From the NCBI GenBank assembly GCA_017979445.1, contig CM030717.1, positions 21,687,288 to 21,751,287 of the forward strand: 64,000 bases of DNA. Reading direction: 5' to 3'. Source of the stretch: Akebia trifoliata (Eukaryota; Streptophyta; Magnoliopsida; Ranunculales; Lardizabalaceae). Made by a program: the position numbers and the translations under genes. How positions within the stretch are numbered: position 1 is the stretch's first letter; each line of letters begins with the position of its first letter. Of this stretch, positions 25,201 through 38,900 are shown piece by piece. Below the pieces are notes generated by a model, which saw only the letters and a list, made by a program, of their open reading frames with translations, did no database searches and was not told where the DNA came from.

Positions 25201-28200
25201 GATGTCGAACTACGACTTGTTAGTGTTGAGGCCTGACACTGACAAGATTTTTCCCACAATTTTAAAGTCGATACTATTTAAATCATCGAGGTTCCATTTA
25301 TTGTCAATCATCTTTTTAAATTGAATTCAAATTTCTCATTTTCTAGAAATGGCCAAAACATTTGCTTCTAAAAGTCTTTCTCTGCTCTTTAGACATGTCC
25401 TTAAAATGAGTAAAAGGAAACCCTTACCTTGATTTTTTCGGCAACAATCTTTGAGTAGATGAAGAAGACGAAATTCGTTGAAAATAAGAACAAAAGGGCA
25501 TAAATGATGGACAATCCTTTTTTAAAATGGGAAACTATGAAAGGAGAATGAAAGAGAGTACAAGAGAGTAGTAGAAACCCACTTGGGATGACAATTTGGG
25601 CAACTAAAATGTTGCTCAAGCGGTTTTATTTCAAAAAATATATTTTCATTTCAACACAAAAAAAAAAACGATTTTAATTATAAAGAAGACCTTTTCAATG
25701 TCGAGACTCAACACTAAAAACTTGTAGTTTGACAACTGAAAATTAATGGAACCTCGACGATTTCAACAACGTCAACTTTAAAATTGTGGGAAAAATCTTG
25801 TCAGTATCAAGCCTCAACACTAACAAGTTGTAGTTCGACGTCTAACAATCAATTGAACCTCTACGATTTCAATACTATCAGATTTAAGGTGGTGGAAAAA
25901 ATCTTGTTAGTGTCGAGCTTCAACACTTAGAAGTCGTAGTTCATCAACTGACAATAAATCGAATCTCGATGGTATATGTAGTACATAAACTTTGAATTTA
26001 TAGATACATGTGCATTAAATGCATTACCCATCAAATCAATTTTTCATAACTATGTGGAAAAGTAACCCATAAGTAATAAAAAATTTACTAAATTTGCGAT
26101 GGGATTCATTTTCACATTTCAACAATAAACCTATGTTTTTCATCTCAAAATTTTATTACATAAGTTCTTCCTCTCAAATACTATATAAAAAATAGTTATT
26201 CACAATACCCCATAAATGTAGTACAAAACTTAATCTTCACATTTTCAAATGAAGCCACTCATGCTGGTTCTTGGAAAATGTGAAATAATTCTTTATAGTA
26301 ATAGCAGCTAATTCTTTTTTTTCCTTCATCTCGGTTAGTTACTGATGGCTCGTCCATCTCTACTATGTCAATGAACATATAGTAGCCGCAATCATTCAAA
26401 CATTTTTTATATGGACAACCCTTATTACGAGTCTTTCCCTGAGAGAAAAACTATATGACAACTCCTTCATGACATAAAAGGTATGGAATTTTTTTTGGAC
26501 ATTTTCATACAAAATATCTTATTTCGTTACATGACCATCGCATACATTCGCTTTCTATCCATATGATATACAACAAGTAATTCAACTTTGGAAATCGATT
26601 GTTCCAACAAAAAAAATCAAGGTACAGGTTTTCTTTTACTCATTTTTTTCTCAAGAAAGATATCACAATGACATCCATTCAACCATCGTAAATATATTTA
26701 GAGTGATTTTTGAAAATCGATTGAGTTAAACCAGTATCGAACCCCATCGATTTAAGTTTTGGAAAAAACCTAGGGCATAATCATAGGTAATCAACAAACC
26801 TAGGGACATAATGTCTAGGTTCCATATGAAATTTTGCATTATGGTTATTTGTATTTTGAATAAAGATTTCATAACAAAGCTTCTACATTAATAACCAACA
26901 TCGAGATACAATGTTAACCCCATTGTCAAACCTTAACTCTAATACACGAATCCAACACTTGATGTGTCGAATCTACACATAGATAAGTTGAATATGAGCC
27001 ACGTTGATCTTATTATTTTATTTTTTATGCATGAACACTTGACATTACCAAAAATCAATCATGGTTTGAATAATTTTTCTTTGCCTACTCACTATTGTTA
27101 TTTTTTTTCAAGTATTAAGTTTTTTTTTTTGTGTTCTGGGTTTATGTTATTCTAAATAGGGAAAAGGATCCCTTCAGTGCAGTGTTCCCAAATTGTTGAA
27201 GTTTTTTAAGGACATGTCTAAAGAGAAGAGAAAGGTTTTAGAAGCAACATGTTTTGGCCAATTCTTGAAAATGATATACTTGAATTCAGTTCAAATGATT
27301 ATTACGGTTCTACCAACTAAGCATAAACCAATGCTCACTTTTACCATTGGTGGGGGTAGATAGGAAATTCAAACTAGTTGATATGGCTAGTATTTTAGGA
27401 TTGAAGTGTGTTGAAAATGGTGAACATGATGTAGGACATCTACTTCATGTAGATCACATTGCTCTTGATTTTCTACAAAAAATGGACCATAAAAAAGGCA
27501 AAGAGAAGAAAAATTTTATGGCCAAATCAACCCATCCAAATCTAGCTGAGTTGACTTAATTCAACCGAGTCAACTCGGTTTGACTAGGTTGGGTCCGTAC
27601 TCAACCCAATTTTGATTTTAGTCATGTCTTTAGTTTAGTTCAGTTTTAAGTATTTAGGTTTGTTTAGTTTTTATTTCAACTTTAGGAAGTTTCTATTTTG
27701 TCTAATTTCTAATTTCTTTAGTCTCTAATTTGGTTTTAGATTTCTATTTTTTTCTAAATTCATTTTTATTCTTTGGGCTATAATTAGAAGTGTCCAATTT
27801 GATTTATAATAGGTTTAGAAAATGATATTATATTATAGATAGATTAAAAAGTTACTTTTTAGTATTTTAGAAGATTTCTAAGTTGTTACGATGAAATTAT
27901 TTATACAAAGAGCTTCAAAAACGAAATTCAATGAATTCAAACATATCAATTTAATTCTCTTTTCTCTCTTAATTATTTTATAGCTTTTTACTTTATTTTC
28001 TTCCAAGCTATAGCTTGTTTATCTATTGAATCTATTGATTCACGTGTTTCCACTATGTCAAGTAGTATTAAAGCTCTTGCTAAGATCCACAAAAGATGGT
28101 TGGTGAAAGTGATTTTGTCACAAAATCTTATCTAAAAATTCAATTTGAAACTAGATTTGATAGGCTTGATGCTAGAATTATGACTAAGTTGGAGCTCCTT

Positions 28201-31200
28201 GTTCAAGGTATGGTTCTCAACACCATTGAGAAGGTGAAAGGTAAAAAAACCCTTGGAGATCAAGACCACAAGGATTCCCAACATTCCTCCCTCAATTCCC
28301 CTCAAAATTCATCCCCTAAGGTATCAATTAGTGAGATTGAACCTACTAATTTTCAAAAACCTACCCAGAATTATAATCATACTCAAATTGCATCCCAAGT
28401 TCTCCTAAACCCTCAAACCTATCCTCCACCACCACCCCATCAAAACCATTCCAATAATCACTCCACACACCTCATACCACCCTCCCTCAACCTGCTAGCC
28501 ATGTTACAACCTCTAATCACATCCTTCCCATTGTTGTCGACATTCCCTACCACCCTCCCCAACACTCCTACAACCCTTCTTACTATGCCACAACACCACA
28601 TAACCCTCCCATACCCTTGCACATCCTACTACACCCTTTCTAAACATTTTCCAACACCCAATATCCTCCAAAAACCAACATTCAGCAATATATTTGATGA
28701 AATCAATCCTTATCCTACCCCTAAACCCACCAAAAAACCTCCTATGACATGATTTTAACTCCCTCATGCACATACTTATATACCACCTTTTCTAGACTGG
28801 TAAACCCGCCACAATAAAACGAGTCTGAAGAATGGATATCATTGGAAATGGGGCAGAGTAGGAGATGCATGGAAAACATAAAAAAAGGGCATCCAAGAAT
28901 AACTCATGGACAAATTTTCTCAAAGAAAAAGGGCTTGATGTAGGACATATACCTAATGTAGAACACATTGCTCTTGATTTTCAGCATAAAATGGACCATA
29001 AAAAAAGGTAAAGAGAAGAAAATTTTCATGGCCAAATCAACCTATTGAGATCTAGACGAGTTGACTTAGTTTGACCTAGTCAACTCAGTTTGACCAACCC
29101 AGTTCAGGTTGGGTCCATACTCAACCCAATTTTGATTTTAATCATGTCTTTCGTTTAGTTAAGTTTTAAGTTATTTAGAAGCTGTTTGTTTAATTTTTAT
29201 TTCAACTTTAGAAAGTTTCTATTTTATATAATTTCTAATTTGTGTAGTCTCTAATTTGTTTTTAGGTTTCTATTTTTTTCTAAATTCGTTTTTATTCTTT
29301 AAACTATAATTAGAAGTGTTCAAATTGAGTTATAATAGATTTAGAAAATTGTATTATATTATAAATATATTAGAAAGTTACTTTTTAGTATTTTAGAAGG
29401 TTTTTAAGTTATTATCATGAATTTAGCAATAGAAGGAGCTTCAAAAACGAAATTCAATGAATTCAAACATATCAATTCAATTCTCTTTTCTCTCTTAATT
29501 ATTTTGCAGCTTTTTTACTTTATTTTCTTCCAAATTATTGCTCGTTTATGTATTGAATCTATTGATTCACACGCTTCTGCTACATTAGAAAATCTTGTCA
29601 AAGATGTGCCAGAAGAACATATGAACTTAAAAAGAAAGTTTTTTTTTTTCAAAAATATAAGGAGTATCCAAGGATGATATTGATCGAGCCCTGGATCATA
29701 CTAACATTAGGCTTGACGATCATGTTATGCTAGCCCTTTTGTTTACACTGAATATCGTTTTGTTACCACAAAGTAACGAACCGGTGCAACCTCAGTATGT
29801 AGAATTAGTAGATGACCTAGATGCCTTCAATAATTTCTCATGAGGGTTGGTCGTTTACAAAGACATCGCCATTGCAATGATAATTTCTTCAGAAACCGTT
29901 AAGAAAAAGTGAAGAAGACCCGTACCTTGATTTTTTTCGGCAACAATCTTTGAGTAGCTAAAGAAGACATCGAAATTCGTTGAAAATAAGAACACAAGGG
30001 CCAAAACAACAGTCAATCCTTCTTTAAAACGGAAAACTATGAAGGACGGGGTGAAAGAGAACTCAAGAAAGTAGAAGAAACCCATTTGGACAACGGTTAA
30101 GGCAACTGAAATGTCATTCGAGCGGTTTTATTTCAAATGTTTATATTTAAACCCCAAAACAATGATTTTAATTATAAAGAAGATCTTGTCATTGTCGAGC
30201 CTCCACACTAACAATTCATAGTTCGACGACTAACAATAAATGAAACCTCAATGATTTAAATAGTGTCAACTTTAAAATTGTAAGAAAATCTTGTCAACGT
30301 CGAGCCTCAACACTGACAAGTTATAGTTCGACGTCTAACAATCAATTGAACCTCGACGATTTCAATATTGTCAGCTTTAGAGTAGTGGTTTTCATCTCAA
30401 AGTCGAGCCTCAACATTGACAAGTTGTAGTTCGACGACTGACAATAAATCGAATCTCAATAGTATATGTTCTTTGTAAACTTTAAATTTTAGGTATATAT
30501 GTGCATTATATGTGTTACCCATCGCATCAATTTTGCATATCTACGTAAAAAATAACCCATTGGTAATAAGAAATTTATCTAAATTTGCAATGGGATTCAT
30601 TTTCACATTTCAACAATAAACATATGTACTTCGTCTCAATATGTTATTACATATGTTATTCGTCTCAAAATGTAATAACATAAGTCCTTTTCAAATACTA
30701 TATAAAAAATAGTTATTCACGAGGCCCGTAAATGTAGCAAAAATTTGATAGTCATATTTTCAGATAAAGCCACGTGTTGGTTCTTGGAAAAAAGCGAGAT
30801 AATTCGTCCATAGTAACATTGTCTAATTCTTTTTTTCCGTCATCTAGGTTAGTTGTTGATGACTCGTTTTTCTCTAACTATGTCAATGAACATATAATAG
30901 CCGTAATCATTCAAACATGTTTTATATGGACGATCTTTATTCAAACATTTTTTGGATCTTGTGCCTTCTCGTCAGAGAGGAGTTGTCTCCTACAATTTCC
31001 TTATCTCCTGTGCTTCCAATTCTTCCTGTAGTTCACCTTTCCACTATGTCTCTTAAAGTATATCAACGCACCCATTTCCAAGCACCTTCATCTTCTCTGC
31101 CAACCCCAAATCCATCGTCAACTTCACTTGAGGTTCCTCCACATCCACCAGCATCTACTTCTACCTCTAGTGATCTTCCTATTATTTTAAGGAAATGTAC

Positions 31201-34200
31201 TAGATCTTGCACTAAGCACCCAATTGTTGATTTTGTCTTTTCATTAGATGTCACATTCATTTCGCCAACTTGCATTTTCTTTGTTTGCTATTGTTGTTCC
31301 TACTTCCTATACGCACACATTATCTTCTTTTGGGTGGAAACTAGCTATGGATGAGGAGATTGCATCACTTTATCATCATATTTGAGATTTATCCCCGCTT
31401 CCACCTAGGAAGCAGCCCATGAGGTGTAGTTGGGTGTATACAATCAAGTATCTTCTTGATAGATCTGTTGAGAGATGGAAGGCTCAACTTGTAGCCAAGG
31501 GTTACACACAGAATTATGGGATTGATTATAATGAGAATTTTCTCTCCAATGGCTCGCAAGAACTTTATTTGAGTTCTTATTTCTATTGCAGTGTGTTATG
31601 CTTAGCCTTTGTATCAATTGGATATGAAAAATGTTTTTCTACATAGAGACTTGCATAATGAGGTATATATGGAGCAGCCACCTAGATATGTTGCCTCTTA
31701 TAAAATTAAACTAGTGTTTCGCCCACGGACGGCAATTTATGGGCTGAAATAGTCGCCTAGAGCTTGGTTTGATAAATTTAACTCAGTTGTTCTCGCCTAT
31801 GGATTTGCTAGGTCTACTTCTGATCATTCAGTTTTTGTGAAGCACTTGCTAGTGGAGTTACTGTGTTGATAGTTTATGTGGATGATATCATCATCATTGA
31901 AAGTGATCCTGGTAATATCTCAGATTTGAAGACTCATCCAGCCAAACAGTTTCACACTAAAGACTTGGGTCTTCTTCGCTACTTCTTGGGTATTGAAGTA
32001 ACTCGCTCCAAAGAAGGTATTAAATTGTCTCAGAGGAAGTATGTTTTGGATTTGTTATCTGAGACTGGTACTTTGGATTCTAAACCTGCTAATACTCCTA
32101 TGGATCTCATTACTAAGCTTATGTTGAATAGGGGGAGATTTATCTTGATTTAAGGCATTATCGTAGGTTAGTTGGCAAATTAAGCTACTTAACTATCACT
32201 CGCTTGGATATTACCTTTGATGTGATATTAGTTAGCCAATGTATACATGCTCCGCAACGGACTCATTGGGATGTTGTGTTTGGGATACTGAGGTATCTAA
32301 AGGGGTCACCAGGCAAGGGATTATTATATAGATCTTCACCCCTTATATCCATTATTGGCTTCTCAAATGTTGATTGGGCAAGGAGTCGGAGTGATCATAA
32401 ATCTACTTCTGAGTATTATACCTTCGTGAGAGATAATTTGGTGACTTAGCATAGTAAAAAATAGCAAGTTGTAGCTCGTTCTAGTGCTAAAGCAAAATAC
32501 AGGGCGATCGCACATATGCACATGAGATGTTTTGGGTTCAGAGTCTTCTAAAGGAGATAGGGATCGAAGTTCCTACTCCTATGCCTATGTATTGTGATAA
32601 TCAGACTGTTAGTTATATAGCTAGTAATCCAGTATTCCATGAGAGAACCAAGCATGTTGATTGCCACTTTATTGGTGATATGGTGATGGCTAAGAAAATA
32701 CCTACTCCTTATATCAAGTCAGCAAATCAGTTGGGAGATATCGCATTCCTCTTATTGTCAATCCTTTCTTACTTTTTGTACCAAGCTGGGCGTGCCAGAT
32801 TTGTATGCTCCTACTTGTGGGGGAGTGTTAGAGTTCTTATTTAATGTCGTCTGGGCCTAATACATAAGCCCACATGACCCTTGTCTTATTTCTCATTAAT
32901 GTAAGGTCGTGTGGGCCCAATACTTAAGCCCACATGACCAACCACATCTTTTTAATATAAAAAAGAGGCCGAACCTATTGGGGGTGACCTACTCATTCTC
33001 TTCTCTATTTTCCTCCTTCTCTCCTTAACCCTAATCTTCTAACAAATTCAAATACAAAGTAGAACACAAGTTTAGAATATATTTAACCAACAAATGTATA
33101 TCAAACATATGTTTTACTTACAGACATGCAGATCCATTGAGACAAAAACCACAGTTCTTTAAGCATAACATTGATTGAGTAATTGCGTTCTCATCAAATG
33201 CGCCAAAGATGTCCTTTATGAGGCATATTGCACCAGAATCATTGGACTTCAACATATTCAGTATGTCTGGAGATTATTAAGGTCATATCAAATAACAAGC
33301 ATTGGCAATAAGAGGAATGCGATAACAGTAAAAACAATGCCGTGTTAGAACGACATCAGTTAAATAGTTATACAATTGGTAATTTGGGGAAAAAGGATAC
33401 GATTTCTAGGGAAAAGGGAAGGGAAGCGATTGGACTTATAAAACATGATTTTTCTGTTAATTTGTGTCCCACTTGCAATTTTCTGTGGCATTTGCAGCAC
33501 CGAAATACAAAAGCACTGTGATGTTATCTGCAGAGGGCCAAATGATAAAAAGCCATCACAAAATATAATAAGAGTAATAAATGAAAACAAAAACACTGGT
33601 GGGAATAATTTACTCAATTAATTAATTAGATTAGCTAGACAAATTTGTAAAAAGACTTGGGAAGAATCAATTCCCAGCAAGACATGGACCGATCCGAAGA
33701 TTGGATACACTCGATTGGGAAAGATAAGTTTTTCCTTGGTATTTTTAGCAGAGAATCGCAAATGGATCATCACAAAGTACCCATTGAGAAGCATCCTCAA
33801 CAAACCTCATTCCTTCAAAAGACTTGCCAAATAAGCAGTACAGCTAGCCTAATTTATTTTAGGGTAAATTTTCGTGCGCTTGATATGACAAAATTCCGAT
33901 TGCGGCTAACTGTTTATTTAAATTCCTAAAACATGAAGACCGAGATCGCACGTATTTCAAAGTGACAATCTCGTTGGTTTATAAAGTGACGATCTCCCTA
34001 AAAAGTGGCGAACTTGCGAGATTGTATCCAATTATAGGTACTTAATGCATGGTACACTTCCTTCAAATTGAAAAAAGGGAAGGACTTTGAAATTGAAGGC
34101 AACAAGGATTGAAGAGACTGTCAAAAAATTGATAGGAGGGCCGCTCCAACTTATAAGGACCAGAGCAGGAAATATAGTGCTGGATGAAACATCTTGGAAG

Positions 34201-35930
34201 TAGATATACCCTAATTTACTCGACATAGTTGAAACCCTACAACTATAGCAAATCATCAACCCGATTCCCAGAAACATCAGACAACCATGGTCTACATGTC
34301 CTTGACCAATTGAAACCCAAATTAGGGAAAAAAATAAACATGGTGTTTTCTTGATTATATGTTCGCTATTTTAAGCCCAAAAGATTTTATTGGCCATTAG
34401 GATAGATTTCACAAGGTCAATTGCTATGATTTAAAGGATGATTACAAAATTTTGCAATAGGGGTGCTTACACCCCATAACTTGGTTGACATGTTATAACG
34501 CAACTTTGAGGTTGTGGGTTCAAGTCCAGCTTATCCATGAAAAAATTGCAATAGGATTAAAATTAATTGGGGTAGGCTGAAGAAGGTTATTGATTAGGCC
34601 ATGGGTTCTGAATCTGGGTTTTGAAGGAGTTTGGATACATATTTTTATGCAATAGGGTAGGTTTGGGTGGTTTCTTGTGACCCAAGGACTTGGCAGGACT
34701 GTCTCATTTCTTCAAAACAGAAAATAAAAGAAAAAGAAAAGAAGAAGATTAAAAAGGAAAAGAAAATGACAGATTTACATTAGAATCACACCAATAATTT
34801 CCATGGCATCACCAAGTTGAATGCACCCAACATTCAACAAAGTTGATTCTCCCCAAATCCAAGCAAAGAGAGAACAGAAGATTTGAAAATTTGTATTCAT
34901 CAAAAGTCTCCTAAAGAATCTATTACAATGTTTAAATAGAAAAGACCTGTTGAATAACTCTTATTTTATTAGTTTTATAGATCTTTTGTCCTTTTTAGTC
35001 TTTTCACTTATTAGACTATGTAATTCTCTTAAAGTCTAATTAGAGCTTAGTAATGAAACACTTTTTACTGTTCTCTTATATTTAACTTGGTATCAGAGCC
35101 AGGTTCCATCTCCACTCCTTCCTCCTTGCTACCACTCCATCGCACAACCCCTCTCGTAAATCTACCTCACAACCTCTCGGTTCAGTGTAAATAATCACCC
35201 CTACGGGGGTTGTTTTTTATTCCATCCCTAATCACAACATGCGATAGGGTCGTTAAAACTCATTGAAACCTTATGACAACAGCAGGGTTGCTGTTCTTAG
35301 GCCAACTGATGGCTTTAGAGGCTTTCGGCAATAGGTTCTAGATCGTTTGGAACCCACGAACACAGCAGGTTTGCTATTTGGAACCCACGAACACAGCAGA
35401 GTTGTTGTTTGGAACCCACGAACACAGCAGGGTTGCTGTTTGGAGTCAGCAACCACAACAAGGCCATTGTGTGACCACTACAGGAGACTTATTTTGAACC
35501 TACGACCACAGCAGGTGTCCTGTTTGAAGCCTGCGACCACTGCAGGGACATTGTCTGAAGTATACGATCAGCACAGAGGCTGTTTGAAGACCTGTCTGAG
35601 GCCAACGATCAACACAGAAGTGATTTGGAGACTCGTCTGCAACCTGCGATCAGCATAGAGGTCAACGATCAGCACATAAGCTATTTGGAGACTCATCTGC
35701 AACCTGCGATCAGCACAGAGGCTGTTTTGAAGCTTGTACTCACAGCAAGGGTGTTGTTTGGATCTGTTTGGAGGCTCGTCTAAGGCTTGCGATCAGCACA
35801 GGTTCCTTTTGATCTGTTTAAAGGGCTGCGATCAGCACACGGGCTGTTTGGAGCCTATACTCACAGCAAGGGTGTTGTTGAGAATCATCCTCTCGTCCTC
35901 TTTGAACTCTCTTCAAACCAAAGTACATAG

Positions 35931-35963
<33 letters not shown>

Positions 35964-38900
35964 TTAATGGCTTCTGAGACGTCTTCTTCCTCGGTCACCA
36001 GTAATAGTAATGGCTAAAGTGGTCTTTCTTTTCACTCAACTGACTTTCCAGGAATTCAGATTACTACCGTGAAACTAGATGGTCCTAATTATCTTCTTTG
36101 GGCACGATCGGTTGAAATGTTCATTGGTGGAAAAGGAAAGATCGGTTACCTCACGGGAGCGAACAAACAACCTGCACAGACTACTTACTCCCACTGGTTT
36201 GCTAATAATTTTATGGTCTGGTCTTAGCTGGTTATATCTATGCAGCCACATTGCAGATGATTTTATGTTCTCCTCAACAACAAAACAAATATGGGACTCC
36301 GCAAAGAGTATTTACTCGCAACGTCAAAACAACATCCAGATCTTTAACCTAGAGCATGAGATTTCCCGTCTTTTGCAAGGTGATTCTTCAGTTACCACCT
36401 ATATATCATAGCTACGTGCTCGGTGGGAAGAGTTGACCTTCTATTCCTCGTTCTACGCCTGGAAGGATCTGCTTGATGAGACATTATATACATCGATTTT
36501 GGATAAGAATCGAGTTTTTCAATTTTTAGCCAGTCTACGAGAAGAGTTTGAGTATGCAAGAGTTCACTTATTGGGTATAGATCCCTTTCCATCCCTACAG
36601 ACTACATATTCTTATGTCTTGGCTGATGAAAGTCGTCGCGCAGCTGTCCTACCTCATTCTTCAGCTCATGTAGTCTCTTAGCCGACTACTGATTTAACAC
36701 CTCTTTCAGCTACTACATCCTCATCGAATTCGGTATCTCTATCTCAGGCTAAGCTTGAGAAGTTCAGAAAATTTTTCAATCAGATGGAGACTTCATCTCA
36801 GCCGGTCTTTACTTGCGCTGACTCAGGTACTTTTGCATCTGTACACAGTGTTTCCACCACTTCTTCACCATGGATCATGGATTTTGGTGCCTCTGATAAC
36901 ATGATCGGTACATCCTCTTTTTTCAAAACCTATAATGTTTGTTCTAGTCATCGCAAGGTTCGCTTGGCCGATGGTTCTTTGTCTTCTATAGCTAGTCAAG
37001 GTCATTTTCCTGTTACATCTTCTTTATCTTTAACTAACACACTGCATGTTCCTCAACTCACTACTAATCTTATATCTGTTAGTAGCATTACAAAAAATTT
37101 GAATTGCAGTGTAATTTTTTATCCTTCTCATTGTGTCTTTCAGGATCTGGAGTTGAAGAAAACGATTGGCATTGGACATAAAGTGAATGACTTGTATCTC
37201 TTGGACGTACCCTATTTACCTAACACCCATTCTGCTTCCCAGATTAGTAGTAGTAGTCAATCTAATAAGGCTTTTGTAATGCGTTGGCACTTGTGCTTAG
37301 GCCATATTTCTTTTGGATATTTGAAACACATGTTCCCTGCTTTATTTAATAATAGAAATTTGCTTAATTTTTCTTATGAAACTTGCCAATTAGCTAAACA
37401 TGTGCATTCTTCTTATCCTATTAGTATGAATACTACTGCACCTGCTATGTTTGACCTAATCCATTCTAATGTGGGGCCCTTCCCCTGTCACATCAACTCT
37501 TGGTTTTCGTTATTTTTTCTTGTTCATCAATGACCATAGTCGTACCACTTGGGTCTGTCTTATGAAACACAAGAGTGAAGTTTTTGGGATTTTTAAGCAA
37601 TTTCTTACTATAGCTCGTACCCAGTTTGGTCATAAAGTCAAGACCTTCCGTTCTAATCATGGAACTGAGTATACCTACAGTGACATCTTGAAACTTTGTT
37701 TAGAGTCTAGCATTGAGCATCAAATGTCCAATGTTAAGACTCCTCAGCAGAATGGTCGATCAGAAAGAAAAAATCGCCATATTTTAGAGTTAGCCCGTGC
37801 CCTCTCTATTGGCATGAATGTGCCTCAATCCTATTGGGCCGATGCAGTTCTTATTGTAGTTTACCTCATTAATCGGACCCCCTCTCGGGTTCTTCAGTTT
37901 GCCACGCCTCTCTTTCAACTTTACCCAGATCGTCCTTTGTTTCCACTTCCTCCGCGTGTATTTGGATGCATCTGCTTTATTCAAATTCTTAATCAAACTC
38001 GTACAAAACTTGATCCTAAGGCCGTCAAATGTATCTTTTTGGGTTATTCCTCTACTCAGAAAGGATACCGTTGTTACCACCCCCCTTCTCGACAACGTTT
38101 CATTTCTCGGGATGTTTCCTTTTTTGAGCATACCCCATACTACAATGGGTCCGTTGGCATTCAATCTGAGTGGTTTCCTCTAGATTCACTTGATGATACT
38201 TCCTCTATTTTATTTCCTCTCCCCATGCCTGTTCCTCCTTCTTCATCCCCTATCAGTTCATCACCTCCTCCACTGCAGGTTTACTCTCGACGTCCTAACA
38301 ATACTGCCATCACTCCTATGCCAGACCAGCTCCGCCTCCTGTCTCCTGTGATGATCGTCCTATTGCCACTCGTAAGGGTAAGCGCACTTGTACTTATCCC
38401 ATTTCTAATTATGATTCTGCCCTCTCACCCTCCTATCGGAGTTTTCTTGCATTTGTTTCCACTGTTTCTCCTCCTACTACTGTTGCAGATGCTATTACCC
38501 ATCCTAAATGGCGAGTAGCTATGATTGATGAATTGAATGCTCTTGACAAGACTTAGACTTGGGAACTTGTACCTCTTCCACCTGGTAGGAAGGCTGTGGG
38601 ATGTCGCTGGGTTTTTACTCTGAAGGACAATCCGGATGGCTCTATTGCTCGTTATAAGGCCCGTTTGGTGGCTAAGAGTTATGCTCAGACTTATGGGATT
38701 GATTATCAAGAGACATTTGCTCCCATTGCCAAGATGACCACCATTCGTGTTCTCTTTTCTGTTGCCACTATCAGAAGATGGTCTTTTTTTCAGTTAGATA
38801 TCAATAATGCATTTCTCAATGGTGATCTTCAGGAAGAAGTCTATATGGTCCAACCTCCTGGGTTTCTCACATCTGCTTCTCCTACCCATGTCTGTCGTCT

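Larger units (their letters stand above)
27205..29890 (+). pseudogene. DUF1985-like fragment split by an LTR element
   Basis: Plus strand, 27205-27426: [20 protein letters not shown] and, after a stop, ILGLKC. After the insertion, 29585-29890: [18 protein letters not shown] and [15 protein letters not shown] then a stop. The CFGxFLxM...LITGLKC and [13 protein letters not shown] patterns are those I know from the plant DUF1985 domain, often carried with a Ulp1-like protease in Mutator-like elements. The call rests on motif memory; the frame is clearly broken. Confidence 0.5.
23948..33121 (-). other. TERT: TERT intron 6
   Basis: 9174 bp between exons 7 and 6. Holds the inverted-repeat unit at 25.0-26.0 kb, the split DUF1985-like fragment, a non-autonomous LTR element and a 3' copia fragment. 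23948-25026 shows nothing coding; a run of 13 or more G at about 24599 is the only local oddity. Confidence 0.88.

Noticed and set aside
33618..33803. 61-codon minus-strand frame next to TERT exon 5 as an extra exon
   Set aside because: Phases of exons 4 and 5 already match and no TERT homology is visible.
34032..34277. 81-codon minus-strand frame in intron 4
   Set aside because: No domain and no phase-compatible role in TERT; likely chance.
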